DNA from: F23-D06 sp045600905
GTDB lineage: Bacteria > Bacteroidota > Bacteroidia > Bacteroidales > WCHB1-69
Length of the DNA: 27,587 nucleotides
Assembly: GCA_045600905.1 (NCBI GenBank)
Contig: JAZRYT010000113.1
Location: 1 to 27,587, forward strand
Direction of reading: 5' to 3'
The notes under the pieces are model-generated. The model was not told where the DNA came from. It ran no database searches and worked only from the letters and a program-made list of their open reading frames with translations. Both the position numbers and the translations under genes were made by a program. Positions 7,596-15,467 of this stretch are shown here, piece by piece; position 1 is the first letter of the stretch, and each line of letters starts with the position of its first letter.

Positions 7596-7727
7596 CGTGG
7601 CGCATCCACCGTACACGGGACACCTCCACCGTACTCGCGGCGCATCCAGCATACGCGAGGCGCATCCAGCGTACCCGCAGCGCATCCACCATACATGGGG
7701 CGCGTCCGTACGCGAGGCGCGTCATAC
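7596..7727. repeat. 20-bp minisatellite
   Basis: Five consecutive 20-bp units in register (7596-7615, 7616-7635, 7636-7655, 7656-7675, 7676-7695), each following CGNGGCGCATCCACCGTACN with a few changes. Two shortened units follow (7696-7712, 17 bp; 7713-7727, 15 bp). The array is much more GC-rich than the flanking intergenic sequence and ends 16 bp before the hslR start codon. Confidence 0.85.
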
Positions 7728-7776
7728 CCGTGGTTGCACCACGGGTTAACGATGTAACCCCGCTGGGGTTACACGT
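7726..7776. repeat. Two adjacent perfect hairpins
   Basis: ACCCGTGG (7726-7733) pairs with CCACGGGT (7739-7746) around a 5-base loop. Immediately after, TGTAACCCC (7753-7761) pairs with GGGGTTACA (7765-7773) around GCT, and the stem is extended by ACG/CGT past one bulge. They lie just beyond the stop codon of the DUF2147 gene (minus strand). There is no T-tract, so a simple terminator is unlikely; they could protect the 3' end or be dispersed palindromic repeats. Confidence 0.7.
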
Positions 7777-7783
7777 TGTCAGT

Positions 7784-8245
7784 TTACTGTTTCTTCCATT
7801 TCATCGTACGTCCAAAGGCGGGAACACCCACGTAACCACGCACACGAAGCTCGGTAGCTGATTCAAACCACATCTTGCTTTTGTAGGTCTTGCCGTGAAC
7901 CGGATCATATATTTCACCGCCGACCCACTTGTTCTCTTTGGCATCGTACTTGAAATGATAGAGCAACTGTATTTTATCGGCAGGTGTTTTGCGTTTGGAC
8001 GGGTCCGGATTCATAATGTCCGTTTTAGGTTTGCCGTCCTTGAAATTAGGATACTTCATCCATACGATTCTGCCCTGATAGGTACCGTCCGATGACTTGG
8101 TGATTTTAACCTTAACAGCCTCAGCAGATTGGTCATCAGCCACATAGTAGGTACCTAAAATTTTATCTGCGGCCGACTGGGCAACCGCAGATAAAACTGG
8201 TAATGATAATAAGAGTATCAAAAATATTTTAGGAAATACTTTCAT
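7784..8245 (-). CDS. Secreted DUF2147 family protein
   Basis: A 153-residue exported protein. The start at 8245 gives a good signal peptide (MKVFPKIFLILLLSLPVLSA, cleavage after VAQ); the frame is open further upstream but that would run into the DUF349 gene. The mature part shows the DUF2147 pattern: KILGTYYVADDQ, GTYQGRIVWMKYP, MNPDPSKRKTPADKI, WVGGEIYDPVHGKTYKSKM and a closing LRVRGYVGVPAFGRTMKW. The family is a small periplasmic beta-barrel of unknown function, sometimes stress-linked. It follows the DUF349 gene by only 7 bp on the same strand and is therefore probably cotranscribed with it. Confidence 0.9.
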   Translation of the reverse strand: MKVFPKIFLILLLSLPVLSAVAQSAADKILGTYYVADDQSAEAVKVKITKSSDGTYQGRIVWMKYPNFKDGKPKTDIMNPDPSKRKTPADKIQLLYHFKYDAKENKWVGGEIYDPVHGKTYKSKMWFESATELRVRGYVGVPAFGRTMKWKKQ

Positions 8246-8252
8246 AGGAGGA

Positions 8253-10406
8253 TTATTCTGCTGGAGTTGCTTCAGGAGCAGCTTCTTCTGCCGGTGTTTC
8301 AGCAGCAGGAGCTTCATCAGCTTTGGCTTTGGGGTTGTTCATCATGCGAACTTTGTATTCCAATTCCTTGACTTGAGCCTTAGCAGAATCGATCTTCTTT
8401 CTAAACTCAGCCGTGATAATTTCTGCATTCTTAGAATTGGCGAAGAAGCCTAAGTTGTTTTCCCAAAGAACGATGTCTTCTTTAAGTTGAGCGAGTTTGT
8501 TGACGAGGAAGCGTTTCTCTTTGTCAATCAGTTGGTCGGCATTCGGGTTATTGAGAATGTTGTTGAGTTTGGACTGATAGCGATTGTGCTTCATATCGTC
8601 AGCACTGATTTTGAGTTCGGCGAAGCGTTTGTTGAGGGCTTCACGATATTCGGTATAGATTCTGTCTTTTTCCTTTTTAGGAACGAAACCGATACCAATC
8701 CATTCGTTTTGGTAAGCCTTCATCACATCCATATTGGCGTTTCTGTCCTCACCGAATTCGTGGCCGAGGATTTTTTGGATAAGTTCTTCTTTCTTACGAA
8801 GGTTTTCAGCTTCAACATCTTGGATATTGTTGAAATAGTTGGATTTAGCCTCGAAGAATTTATCACAAGCGGCACGGAAGCGTTTCCAAATTTGGTCGGA
8901 ATACTTACGCGGTGTAGCACCGATGTTCTTCCATTCGGTTTGCAGGCTGAGGATGTCGGCAGTTGCCTGTTTCCAGTCTGTACGATCAGCGATACCTTCA
9001 GCTTGGATAGCCAGATTGAGTTTCTGGTTGTAGTTCTGCATTTGGGTATCTTTGATTTGCTGGAAGTATTCTTTCTTAGCAGTGAAGAATTTGTCGAGTG
9101 TGCCTTTGAAGCGAGCCCAGATTTCATCATTCAATTTAGCGGGAGCAGGTCCGAGGGTCTTCCACATATTGAGGATTTCCGTCAGTTTGTCGCTGATTTC
9201 ATTGTATTGTTTGATATTGTCCGTAGCTTTTGCGGTAAGTTCTTCAGCTTGTTCGCAAAGAACGACTTTCGCATTGTAATTGTTTTGTTCTTCTGCGAAG
9301 AGCTTGTCGTAATGTTCTTTACGTCTTTGGTTGATTTGGTCAGAAGCAGCCTTGAAGCGTTCCCAAACTTCTTCTTTTTTATCTTCAGGAACCGGTCCGA
9401 TTTCCTTCCATTGTTCGTGGAGGCTCTGCAAATCTTTGAATGACTGGTTGATGGAATCAATCAGAAGCAGGGATTCTGCCTTTTCGCAGAGTTCGAGCTT
9501 GCTTTCGAGGTTCTTTTTGTAATCCATTTCACGAGCTTCCTTGTTGAGGCGGAGGATGTCGAAGAATTTTTCAACATAGAAATGGTAGTTCTGCCAAAGA
9601 TTGGTGGATTCGCTTTGCGGTACAGGGCCGACAGCCTTCCATTGTTCTTGGAATTCTTTGAATTTATCATTCAAAACCTTAAGGTTGGATTCCGTTTCAA
9701 TGAGGTTTTTGAGGCCATCGATAATCTGGTTCTTGGTTTCTAGATTTTTTTGTTTTTGAGTTTCTAAAGCTTCAATGAATTTGGCTTTAGAATCTTTATA
9801 TTGTTGGAAAGCTTTATTGAAGCGCACTTCCCATTCGTCCGGTTCGAGAGATGGAGCTTCCACTTCTTCTACAGGAGCGTCTGGATTTTCTGCGGCTGCA
9901 GCTTCAGCAGCGGCTTTGGCAGCAGCGTATGCCTGTTGTGCGGCGCGTTTTCTTTCGCGGAAAAATTCAATGATTTTAGAGCGGAGCACACCCACTCTTT
10001 GTTTAATGATGTTGAAGTTCGGTTCTTCGACCAAGCGTTCCAATTCGCAAACACATTGGGAAAGATCCATACCGGCATATTCGGCTTCCACCTGTTCCAA
10101 AGTTTCAGTCGGAGCCACATCTTCTTCCGTTTCTTGTTCAACAGTTGTCTGCTGTTGGTCCATTTCGGAAATCATTTCCTCAGCAGATTTGGGAGTCGTT
10201 TCTACAACGGGTTCAGCCACTGGAGCTTCAACTGCTTCAGGAGCGGTTTCGGCAGCCGGTTGGTTTTGTTCAACAGTCACAGTTTCCTCTGCAGGTGCGG
10301 AAGGTTCTTGAGACGTAATGTTTTGGGCTTCAACAGAAGCGCCGGAGTTCACCTCTTGGTTCTGCATTTCAGCATTTTCCGGGTGAAGAAGTTCTTGGTT
10401 TTCCAT
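8253..10406 (-). CDS. DUF349 protein with five helical repeats
   Basis: A 717-residue, highly charged, almost wholly alpha-helical protein. Residues 1 to about 115 are a Glu/Ala/Pro/Thr-rich disordered head. Then come five DUF349 repeats of about 70 residues, each marked by a W-K-x-[IVL]-G-x-x-P core and a following aromatic-rich helix: QWKAVGPVPQ, QWKEIGPVPEDKKEEVWERF, MWKTLGPAPAKLNDEIWARF, EWKNIGATPRKYSDQIWKRF, and a divergent EWIGIGFVPKKEKDRIYTEY. A C-terminal coiled coil and another Ala/Glu/Pro tail (EAPAAETPAEEAAPE) follow. The function of DUF349 is not established; no enzyme motif is present and no signal peptide is seen, so it is probably a cytoplasmic scaffold. It is divergent from glyA and carries its own -7 box at 10454-10461. 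The DUF2147 gene lies 7 bp downstream. Confidence 0.9.
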   Translation of the reverse strand: MENQELLHPENAEMQNQEVNSGASVEAQNITSQEPSAPAEETVTVEQNQPAAETAPEAVEAPVAEPVVETTPKSAEEMISEMDQQQTTVEQETEEDVAPTETLEQVEAEYAGMDLSQCVCELERLVEEPNFNIIKQRVGVLRSKIIEFFRERKRAAQQAYAAAKAAAEAAAAENPDAPVEEVEAPSLEPDEWEVRFNKAFQQYKDSKAKFIEALETQKQKNLETKNQIIDGLKNLIETESNLKVLNDKFKEFQEQWKAVGPVPQSESTNLWQNYHFYVEKFFDILRLNKEAREMDYKKNLESKLELCEKAESLLLIDSINQSFKDLQSLHEQWKEIGPVPEDKKEEVWERFKAASDQINQRRKEHYDKLFAEEQNNYNAKVVLCEQAEELTAKATDNIKQYNEISDKLTEILNMWKTLGPAPAKLNDEIWARFKGTLDKFFTAKKEYFQQIKDTQMQNYNQKLNLAIQAEGIADRTDWKQATADILSLQTEWKNIGATPRKYSDQIWKRFRAACDKFFEAKSNYFNNIQDVEAENLRKKEELIQKILGHEFGEDRNANMDVMKAYQNEWIGIGFVPKKEKDRIYTEYREALNKRFAELKISADDMKHNRYQSKLNNILNNPNADQLIDKEKRFLVNKLAQLKEDIVLWENNLGFFANSKNAEIITAEFRKKIDSAKAQVKELEYKVRMMNNPKAKADEAPAAETPAEEAAPEATPAE

Positions 10407-10453
10407 AAAAAATTGTTTTTAGAATAAATTATTAGGGTTAAAAAACAGGGCGG

Positions 10454-10461
10454 CAAAAATA
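10454..10461 (-). promoter_or_regulatory. Promoter -7 box for the DUF349 gene
   Basis: On the minus strand TATTTTTG, an exact TAnnTTTG match, 47 bp before the ATG at 10406; a CCTTG occurs upstream but at shorter than usual spacing. Confidence 0.5.
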
Positions 10462-10527
10462 CAAAAAAATCAATGCAAGGGGAAAGGGAATGAACATTGT
10501 ACAATTTACAATTCTCACACATTTCCA

Positions 10528-10567
10528 CATTACCGCATTATCATATTATCACATTACCGCATTATCA
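10528..10567. repeat. Five 8-bp units CATTACCG/CATTATCA
   Basis: Head-to-tail octamers CATTACCG, CATTATCA, TATTATCA, CATTACCG, CATTATCA fill 10528-10567, directly upstream of the glyA promoter. The same two unit types recur at 26192-26220. Confidence 0.8.
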
Positions 10568-10574
10568 TTTTTTC

Positions 10575-10606
10575 TTTGAAAAATCAAAATTAATTATGTA
10601 TGTTTG
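10575..10606 (+). promoter_or_regulatory. glyA promoter
   Basis: TTTG (10575-10578) as the -33 element and TATGTTTG (10599-10606) as the -7 element, separated by 20 bp: a complete match to the Bacteroidota vegetative promoter. The start codon follows 50 bp later. Confidence 0.75.
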
Positions 10607-10656
10607 CCACGTTTTGTTTGAAAATTCAAATTATCACATAATCAATAAGTTATATT

Positions 10657-11934
10657 ATGAAAAGAGACGAACAGATTTTCAATCTTATCGAACAGGAGCG
10701 TCAACGCCAAACCAACGGCATCGAATTGATTGCATCCGAAAACTTTGTGAGCCCTCAAGTTATGGAAGCTATGGGCTCCGTAATGACCAACAAATACGCT
10801 GAAGGTTACCCTGGGAAACGTTATTATGGCGGTTGCCAGATCGTTGACCAAAGCGAGACCATCGCTATCGCACGCGCTAAAGAGCTCTACGGTGCATGCT
10901 GGGCAAACGTCCAACCGCACTCCGGCGCCCAAGCCAATATGGCAGTCTTCTTGGCTTGCCTCAACGCAGGCGACACTTTTATGGGTATGGACCTCAACCA
11001 CGGCGGTCACCTTTCCCACGGTTCCCCAGTGAACTTCTCCGGCATCAACTACAAGGTTGTCGGTTATCAAGTCAAAGAAGAAACCGGTATGGTTGACTAT
11101 GACGATATGGAAAAGAAGGCCTTGGAATTCCATCCTAAATTGATTATCGGCGGCGGTTCTGCCTACAGCCGTGATTGGGATTGGGCACGTATGCGTGAAA
11201 TCGCCGACAAAATAGGTGCCATCCTGATGGGCGACATCAGCCACCCGTCCGGCCTTATCGCCAAAGGTTATCTGAACAATGCCGTCAAATATTGCCATAT
11301 CGTCACCACGACGACCCACAAGACCCTCCGCGGACCACGTGGCGGTATGATTCTTATGGGTGAGGATTTTGACAATCCTTGGGGCAAAACCACTCCAAAA
11401 GGCGAAATCAAGAAGATGTCTGCCCTCCTCGACAGCGCCGTATTCCCCGGCACACAAGGTGGTCCGCTGGAGCACGTTATCGCTGCTAAGGCTGTCGCTC
11501 TCGGCGAAGCATTGACAGACACTTACGACCAATACATCCAACAAGTAATGAAGAACGCCAAGGTTATGTGCGAAGCATTTATGGAAAAAGGTTATAAAGT
11601 CATCTCCAATGGTACTGACAACCACCTGATGCTCGTTGACCTCCGCACAAAATTCCCTGAAATGACAGGTAAGGAAGCTGAAAACGCTTTGGTTGCTGCA
11701 GACATCACCATCAACAAGAATATGGTTCCGTTCGATAGCCGCAGCGCTTTCAAAACCTCCGGCCTCCGCGTAGGTACTCCTGCCATCACCACTCGTGGCT
11801 TGAAGGAGAATGAAATGAAAGGCGTTGTTGATTTGATCGATGCCGTTCTCTGCAATCCTACAGAAGACGTTATCGCCAAGGTGCGTGCTCAAGTCAATGA
11901 TATGATGCACGACAGACCTCTCTTCGCTTGGTAA
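10657..11934 (+). CDS. glyA: Serine hydroxymethyltransferase
   Basis: A 425-residue PLP enzyme that converts serine and tetrahydrofolate into glycine and methylene-tetrahydrofolate, the main source of one-carbon units. It has the SHMT markers ELIASENFVSPQVMEAMGS, NKYAEGYPGKRYYGGC, NVQPHSGAQANMAV, LNHGGHLSHGSPVNFSG, GDISHPSGLIAKG, and the PLP-lysine motif VTTTTHKTLRGPRGG with Lys222. The C-terminal FKTSGLRVGTPAITTRG substrate-binding segment is present. Full length, starting at the ATG that follows a consensus promoter. It is followed by a CoA-transferase subunit gene 86 bp downstream on the same strand. Confidence 0.98.
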   Translation: MKRDEQIFNLIEQERQRQTNGIELIASENFVSPQVMEAMGSVMTNKYAEGYPGKRYYGGCQIVDQSETIAIARAKELYGACWANVQPHSGAQANMAVFLACLNAGDTFMGMDLNHGGHLSHGSPVNFSGINYKVVGYQVKEETGMVDYDDMEKKALEFHPKLIIGGGSAYSRDWDWARMREIADKIGAILMGDISHPSGLIAKGYLNNAVKYCHIVTTTTHKTLRGPRGGMILMGEDFDNPWGKTTPKGEIKKMSALLDSAVFPGTQGGPLEHVIAAKAVALGEALTDTYDQYIQQVMKNAKVMCEAFMEKGYKVISNGTDNHLMLVDLRTKFPEMTGKEAENALVAADITINKNMVPFDSRSAFKTSGLRVGTPAITTRGLKENEMKGVVDLIDAVLCNPTEDVIAKVRAQVNDMMHDRPLFAW

Positions 11935-11943
11935 TGAGTTTCC

Positions 11944-11988
11944 AGTTTCAAGTTTCCGCTTTCCCTTATGGATACGGGACTTGAAACT
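11944..11988. repeat. Heptamer pair forming an inverted repeat after glyA
   Basis: AGTTTCA (11944-11950) and AGTTTCC (11951-11957) start 9 bp after the glyA stop. AGTTTCAAGT (11944-11953) pairs perfectly with ACTTGAAACT (11979-11988), giving a 10-bp stem. No T-run follows, so termination is only a possibility. Confidence 0.6.
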
Positions 11989-12020
11989 TCTTATAAGTTT
12001 TATCATTAAAAACAATTAAT

Positions 12021-12665
12021 ATGAGCAAATTAATATCCATAGAAGAAGCCGTTTCCCACATTAAGGACGGTATGACCATTATGTATGGCGGGTTCCTCGG
12101 TTGCGGTTCTGCCGTAAAGTTGATCGAAGCCATCGCCCAAAAGGGAGTAAAAGACCTCACCCTCATCGGTAACGACACTGCCTATCAGAACAAGGCCATC
12201 GGTATGTTGATTGCCAACAAGCAGGTTAAGAAGCTCTACGTTTCCCATATCGGCACCAACCCTGACACCATCCAGCAATTCAACGAGAAGACCCTCGAAA
12301 TCGAATTCTGTCCTCAGGGCACCCTCGCAGAACGTATTCGTTGCGGCGGCGCAGGCCTCGGCGGCGTACTCACCAAAACCGGCCTCGGCACCATCATCGA
12401 AGAAGGCAAACAGAAAGTAACCGTTGACGGCGAAGAATATCTGCTCGAAAAACCGCTTCACGCTGACGTGGCCCTCATCGGCGCCAGCATCTGCGACACA
12501 ATGGGCAACTGTATCTACAAAGGCACCACCCACAACTTCAACCCTATGATGGCTACAGCCGCTGACCTCGTCATCGCTGAAACCAAAGAACTCGTTGAAG
12601 TAGGTGAAATCCCAATGGAGAACATCCATACCCCAGGCATTTACGTTGACTATATCGTAAAATAA
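12021..12665 (+). CDS. atoD: Acetate/acetoacetate-type CoA-transferase, alpha subunit (orphan)
   Basis: A 214-residue protein of the family I CoA-transferase alpha subunit (AtoD/CtfA/ScoA). It begins ISIEEAVSHIKDGMTIMYGG then FLGCGSAVKLIEAI, the CoA-binding loop, followed by LTLIGNDTAY, KLYVSHIGTNPDTIQQF, FCPQGTLAERIRCGGAGLGG and an ADVALIGASICDTMGNCIYKG end. In this family the catalytic glutamate that forms the glutamyl-CoA thioester sits in the beta subunit (AtoA), so this protein cannot act alone. Normally alpha and beta genes touch or overlap; here the gene ends at a strong terminator and the next gene is an unrelated exported protein, while upstream lies glyA. A beta subunit must be elsewhere in the genome if the enzyme works. 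The substrate (acetoacetate, butyrate or 4-hydroxybutyrate) cannot be told. Confidence 0.9.
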   Translation: MSKLISIEEAVSHIKDGMTIMYGGFLGCGSAVKLIEAIAQKGVKDLTLIGNDTAYQNKAIGMLIANKQVKKLYVSHIGTNPDTIQQFNEKTLEIEFCPQGTLAERIRCGGAGLGGVLTKTGLGTIIEEGKQKVTVDGEEYLLEKPLHADVALIGASICDTMGNCIYKGTTHNFNPMMATAADLVIAETKELVEVGEIPMENIHTPGIYVDYIVK

Positions 12666-12681
12666 CATACACTCGTTACTT

Positions 12682-12727
12682 GACATCGTCTGCATCGTGA
12701 ACAACGACCGCAGACGATGTCTTTTTT
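12682..12727 (+). terminator. Strong Rho-independent terminator after atoD
   Basis: GACATCGTCTGC (12682-12693) pairs perfectly with GCAGACGATGTC (12710-12721), followed by six T (12722-12727). It begins 16 bp after the atoD stop. Confidence 0.93.
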
Positions 12728-12746
12728 CACCATATCCATACAGAAC

Positions 12747-14180
12747 ATGAACAGAATTTTCGGACTGTTGCTGATTTTCACCTCTTTGCTTTGTTCCCTC
12801 AGGGCGCAATCCGACAGCCCCGTACATTTGGAATTCCCAGCATCCAAATACACAACAGATCTCCAATGCGTGCTCTGCCACCAGAACGGCATCTGTATGG
12901 TTTACCCGTCTTGGATAGTCGATTCCGCATTTACGAACATCCAGCATTACGACACGAACCTCAATCTGCAACACTCCATAAGAATCCCCATCAGCAACCA
13001 ATATGTATGCGTCGAGACCGCATACGACAAGGGCGTAGTTTATGTTTTCTATCAAAGCAAAACCAAGAAGAAAAAAGAGAATGTAGGGATGATGCTCATC
13101 TATAATCTGGAGAGCCACCTCTTCGACACTATTTCTCTTAAACAGCTGCCGCTCACTGACATTGGCAGGCTTACCGCCAAAGACGGCAACCTCTTTTTCA
13201 CCGCCCCCACAACGAAAGACAATTCCAATATTTATTACATACCCCACGGCGACAAATTCGCGCACGGCCTTTTTATCAAAGACGCACCCGCCTACTCTGT
13301 TGAAGACTTCATTTTAGATACCATCAGCCAGAAAGCAGTGGTGTGTCTCAACACTTCCGCCAACACCAAAGACAACGTCATCTGGCTATGTGAGACATCC
13401 CTCGAAGGCGAGCTTATTCATTACATCGACTTCCCAGACACGGGCGATTACAGATTCCAAAACGCGAGAATCATCCAAACAGACACCGACACCTACCTGC
13501 TTACCGGCACCTATCAACAGCGAAGAAGCGGGCTGGGGAACACCGCGACAGGCATATATTCGACACTCTTTCGGAAAGGATCCTTTTCCATCCCGCAGCT
13601 ATTCCCCTACAATTTCATTGATATGGAAGCCAAACGCCATAGAAGTATCGACAACGACTTTGACGAATTGCTTTACCTCGTCGGAAAGATATATGCCGAC
13701 AACGGTCGTTACGCGCTCGTGACCGAAGGTTTCTACCCCGAATACCGCTATTCCACCACCTACTCCTACGGGGTGCCCACCACAGAGCCAATCTTCGTCG
13801 GCTATCGCTTTGTCAGCGCCGAACTGATGCTGTTCGACGCTTTCGGGAATAAAATCTGGGATTACCGGTTCCCGTTCAATATGCTCGTCACAAACCTTGT
13901 CACCCACCTGCGCGTGGCCTATCCCAACAACAACATTCTATTCTACTATATGCAGGGAAACGATATTGTGACAATGCTTACCGATAAAGAACAAACCGTC
14001 ATCGATCCCATCAGGACCAGTCCCATACTGCCTTCAGAAAGCAAAAACACGCAATCCACCACCACAACGGGACTTTCGAAATGGTACGATGATTTCTACA
14101 TCCTATCGGGGTATCGATTCAAAAACACCGGCAAAAGCAAAAGCCCCACCTTCTTTCTAAACAAGCTGAAATACGAGTGA
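12747..14180 (+). CDS. Exported protein of unknown function
   Basis: A 477-residue protein that I do not recognise. It starts MNRIFGLLLIFTSLLCSLRA, a clear signal peptide with probable cleavage before QSD. I reject an in-frame ATG at 12717 because it lies inside the terminator of atoD. The mature part is rich in short beta strands with repeating aromatic turns (GVVYVFYQSKTK, NLFFTAPTTKDNSNIYYI, TDTYLLTGTYQQ), polar loops and many Tyr/Asp/Asn, which suggests a beta-propeller-like fold; no catalytic motif is apparent. Two cysteines are close together (CVLCHQNGIC region, near residue 45). There is no sorting-signal tail and no lipobox, so a periplasmic location is likeliest. It converges on clpX, with a 14-bp direct repeat between them. 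Confidence 0.75.
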   Translation: MNRIFGLLLIFTSLLCSLRAQSDSPVHLEFPASKYTTDLQCVLCHQNGICMVYPSWIVDSAFTNIQHYDTNLNLQHSIRIPISNQYVCVETAYDKGVVYVFYQSKTKKKKENVGMMLIYNLESHLFDTISLKQLPLTDIGRLTAKDGNLFFTAPTTKDNSNIYYIPHGDKFAHGLFIKDAPAYSVEDFILDTISQKAVVCLNTSANTKDNVIWLCETSLEGELIHYIDFPDTGDYRFQNARIIQTDTDTYLLTGTYQQRRSGLGNTATGIYSTLFRKGSFSIPQLFPYNFIDMEAKRHRSIDNDFDELLYLVGKIYADNGRYALVTEGFYPEYRYSTTYSYGVPTTEPIFVGYRFVSAELMLFDAFGNKIWDYRFPFNMLVTNLVTHLRVAYPNNNILFYYMQGNDIVTMLTDKEQTVIDPIRTSPILPSESKNTQSTTTTGLSKWYDDFYILSGYRFKNTGKSKSPTFFLNKLKYE

Positions 14181-14182
14181 GA

Positions 14183-14209
14183 CAATGAATAATGAACAAT
14201 GAATAATTA
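14183..14209. repeat. 14-bp direct repeat between converging genes
   Basis: The unit ACAATGAATAATGA is followed by a second near-identical copy (ACAATGAATAATTA), directly after the stop of the exported-protein gene. Just beyond it CATTGTCG and CATTA (14216-14228) run into the clpX stop codon. Confidence 0.6.
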
Positions 14210-14225
14210 ATGCCGCATTGTCGCA

Positions 14226-15467
14226 TTACTTGTCTAAGAAGGAGAAGATGGACTTTTCGAAATGTTCCTTGGCGTAGTCCTCGGTCACTTCAATGGATTT
14301 CTTATTCAAAGATGGGAAATCGTACATAGCGTCTGTCATAATCTTTTCAATGATGGAACGAAGCCCGCGCGCGCCCAACTTCAATTCAATGGCTTTATTT
14401 ACAATATAATCCAAGGCACCTTCTGAAAACGACAAGTCGATTTTGTCCATTTTGAAGAGCTTGATGTATTGTTTGATTAAAGCATTTTTGGGTCGGGTAA
14501 GAATCTGTTTCAGCGCGTCGGCATCCAAGGGATTCAACGACGTCAGCACGGGGAAACGGCCGCAGAGTTCAGGAATCAGACCGAATTGTTTAATATCCTG
14601 CATAGAGACATACTGCAGCATATTGGATTTGTCCAAAGCCTTATTCTTCTTATTATAGCCGATAGCATTCGTGTTCATACGTTCGCTGACGATTCTTTCC
14701 AGATTATTGAACGCGCCGCTGGCGATGAAAAGGATATTTTGCGTGTTGACGTGGATGAACTCCTGTTCGGGATGTTTACGTCCGCCTTGGGGCGGGACAT
14801 TGACGATAGAGCCTTCCAGCAACTTGAGCAGTGACTGTTGCACGCCTTCACCGGAAACATCGCGCGTGATGGAGGGATTATCCGCTCCCTTACGGGCTAT
14901 TTTGTCAATTTCGTCAATGAAGACAATGCCGCGCTCGGCCTTGGCCACATCGTAATCGGCAGCCTGCAACAGACGGGAAAGGATGCTTTCAACATCTTCC
15001 CCCACATAGCCTGCCTCCGTGAAAACCGTCGCATCCGCGATGCAGAACGGGACGTCCAACAATTTGGCAATGGTGCGGGCAATCAAAGTCTTACCCGTAC
15101 CGGTTTGTCCTATCATCAGGATGTTGGATTTTTCAATTTCCACATCCTTGTCTTCCTCATCGGAAGTCTGCATAATGCGTTTGTAGTGATTATAGACGGC
15201 GACGGAGATAACCTTTTTGGCTTCGTCCTGGCCGATGATATAGTCGTCCAGGCGAGCCTTGATTTCGTGCGGTTTCAGGAGATTCACTTTTAAGGCGGCA
15301 ACTGCCTTTTTCTGATTCTCGAGTTCGACATTATGCATAATGTCATCAATTGCCCGGACGCAATCTCCACAAATTAAGCCGGACAAGCCGGCTATAAGGA
15401 ATTGGTCTTCAGGAATCTGACGTCCGCAAAAACTACAGATTCTGTCAGTATGTTTAGATTTCGCCAT
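14226..15467 (-). CDS. clpX: ATP-dependent unfoldase ClpX
   Basis: A 413-residue AAA+ unfoldase that feeds substrates into ClpP. It starts with the four-cysteine zinc domain (Cys11, Cys14, Cys33, Cys36), then Walker A GQTGTGKT (about residues 118-125), the pore loop GYVGEDVES, Walker B IVFIDEIDK (near 184), and a C-terminal small domain with LGARGLRSIIEK. The ClpP-binding loop reads AIGYNKK, an IGY variant of the usual IGF tripeptide. Its ATG shares one base with the clpP stop codon (TAATG), so translation is coupled. Together with clpP and tig it forms the usual tig-clpP-clpX order. Confidence 0.98.
   Translation of the reverse strand: MAKSKHTDRICSFCGRQIPEDQFLIAGLSGLICGDCVRAIDDIMHNVELENQKKAVAALKVNLLKPHEIKARLDDYIIGQDEAKKVISVAVYNHYKRIMQTSDEEDKDVEIEKSNILMIGQTGTGKTLIARTIAKLLDVPFCIADATVFTEAGYVGEDVESILSRLLQAADYDVAKAERGIVFIDEIDKIARKGADNPSITRDVSGEGVQQSLLKLLEGSIVNVPPQGGRKHPEQEFIHVNTQNILFIASGAFNNLERIVSERMNTNAIGYNKKNKALDKSNMLQYVSMQDIKQFGLIPELCGRFPVLTSLNPLDADALKQILTRPKNALIKQYIKLFKMDKIDLSFSEGALDYIVNKAIELKLGARGLRSIIEKIMTDAMYDFPSLNKKSIEVTEDYAKEHFEKSIFSFLDK

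Noticed and set aside
7596..7727. Possible CRISPR array
   Set aside because: Units are contiguous 20-mers without spacers, and there are no cas genes nearby.
7437..7757. Open frame reading through the minisatellite (repeating AHPPY/TRGAS)
   Set aside because: It arises because the repeat lacks stop codons in that frame and overlaps hslR in antisense; no start context or domain supports it.
8487..9443. 318-codon open frame opposite the DUF349 gene
   Set aside because: Its Phe/Val/Leu-rich product mirrors the Lys/Glu-rich helical repeats of the real gene.
10642..12015. 457-codon open frame on the minus strand opposite glyA
   Set aside because: glyA is certain over this interval with a consensus promoter; the reverse frame has His/Val-rich composition typical of an antisense shadow.
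12717..12746. Upstream start for the exported protein
   Set aside because: This ATG is inside the stem of the atoD terminator and would hide the signal peptide that begins at 12747.
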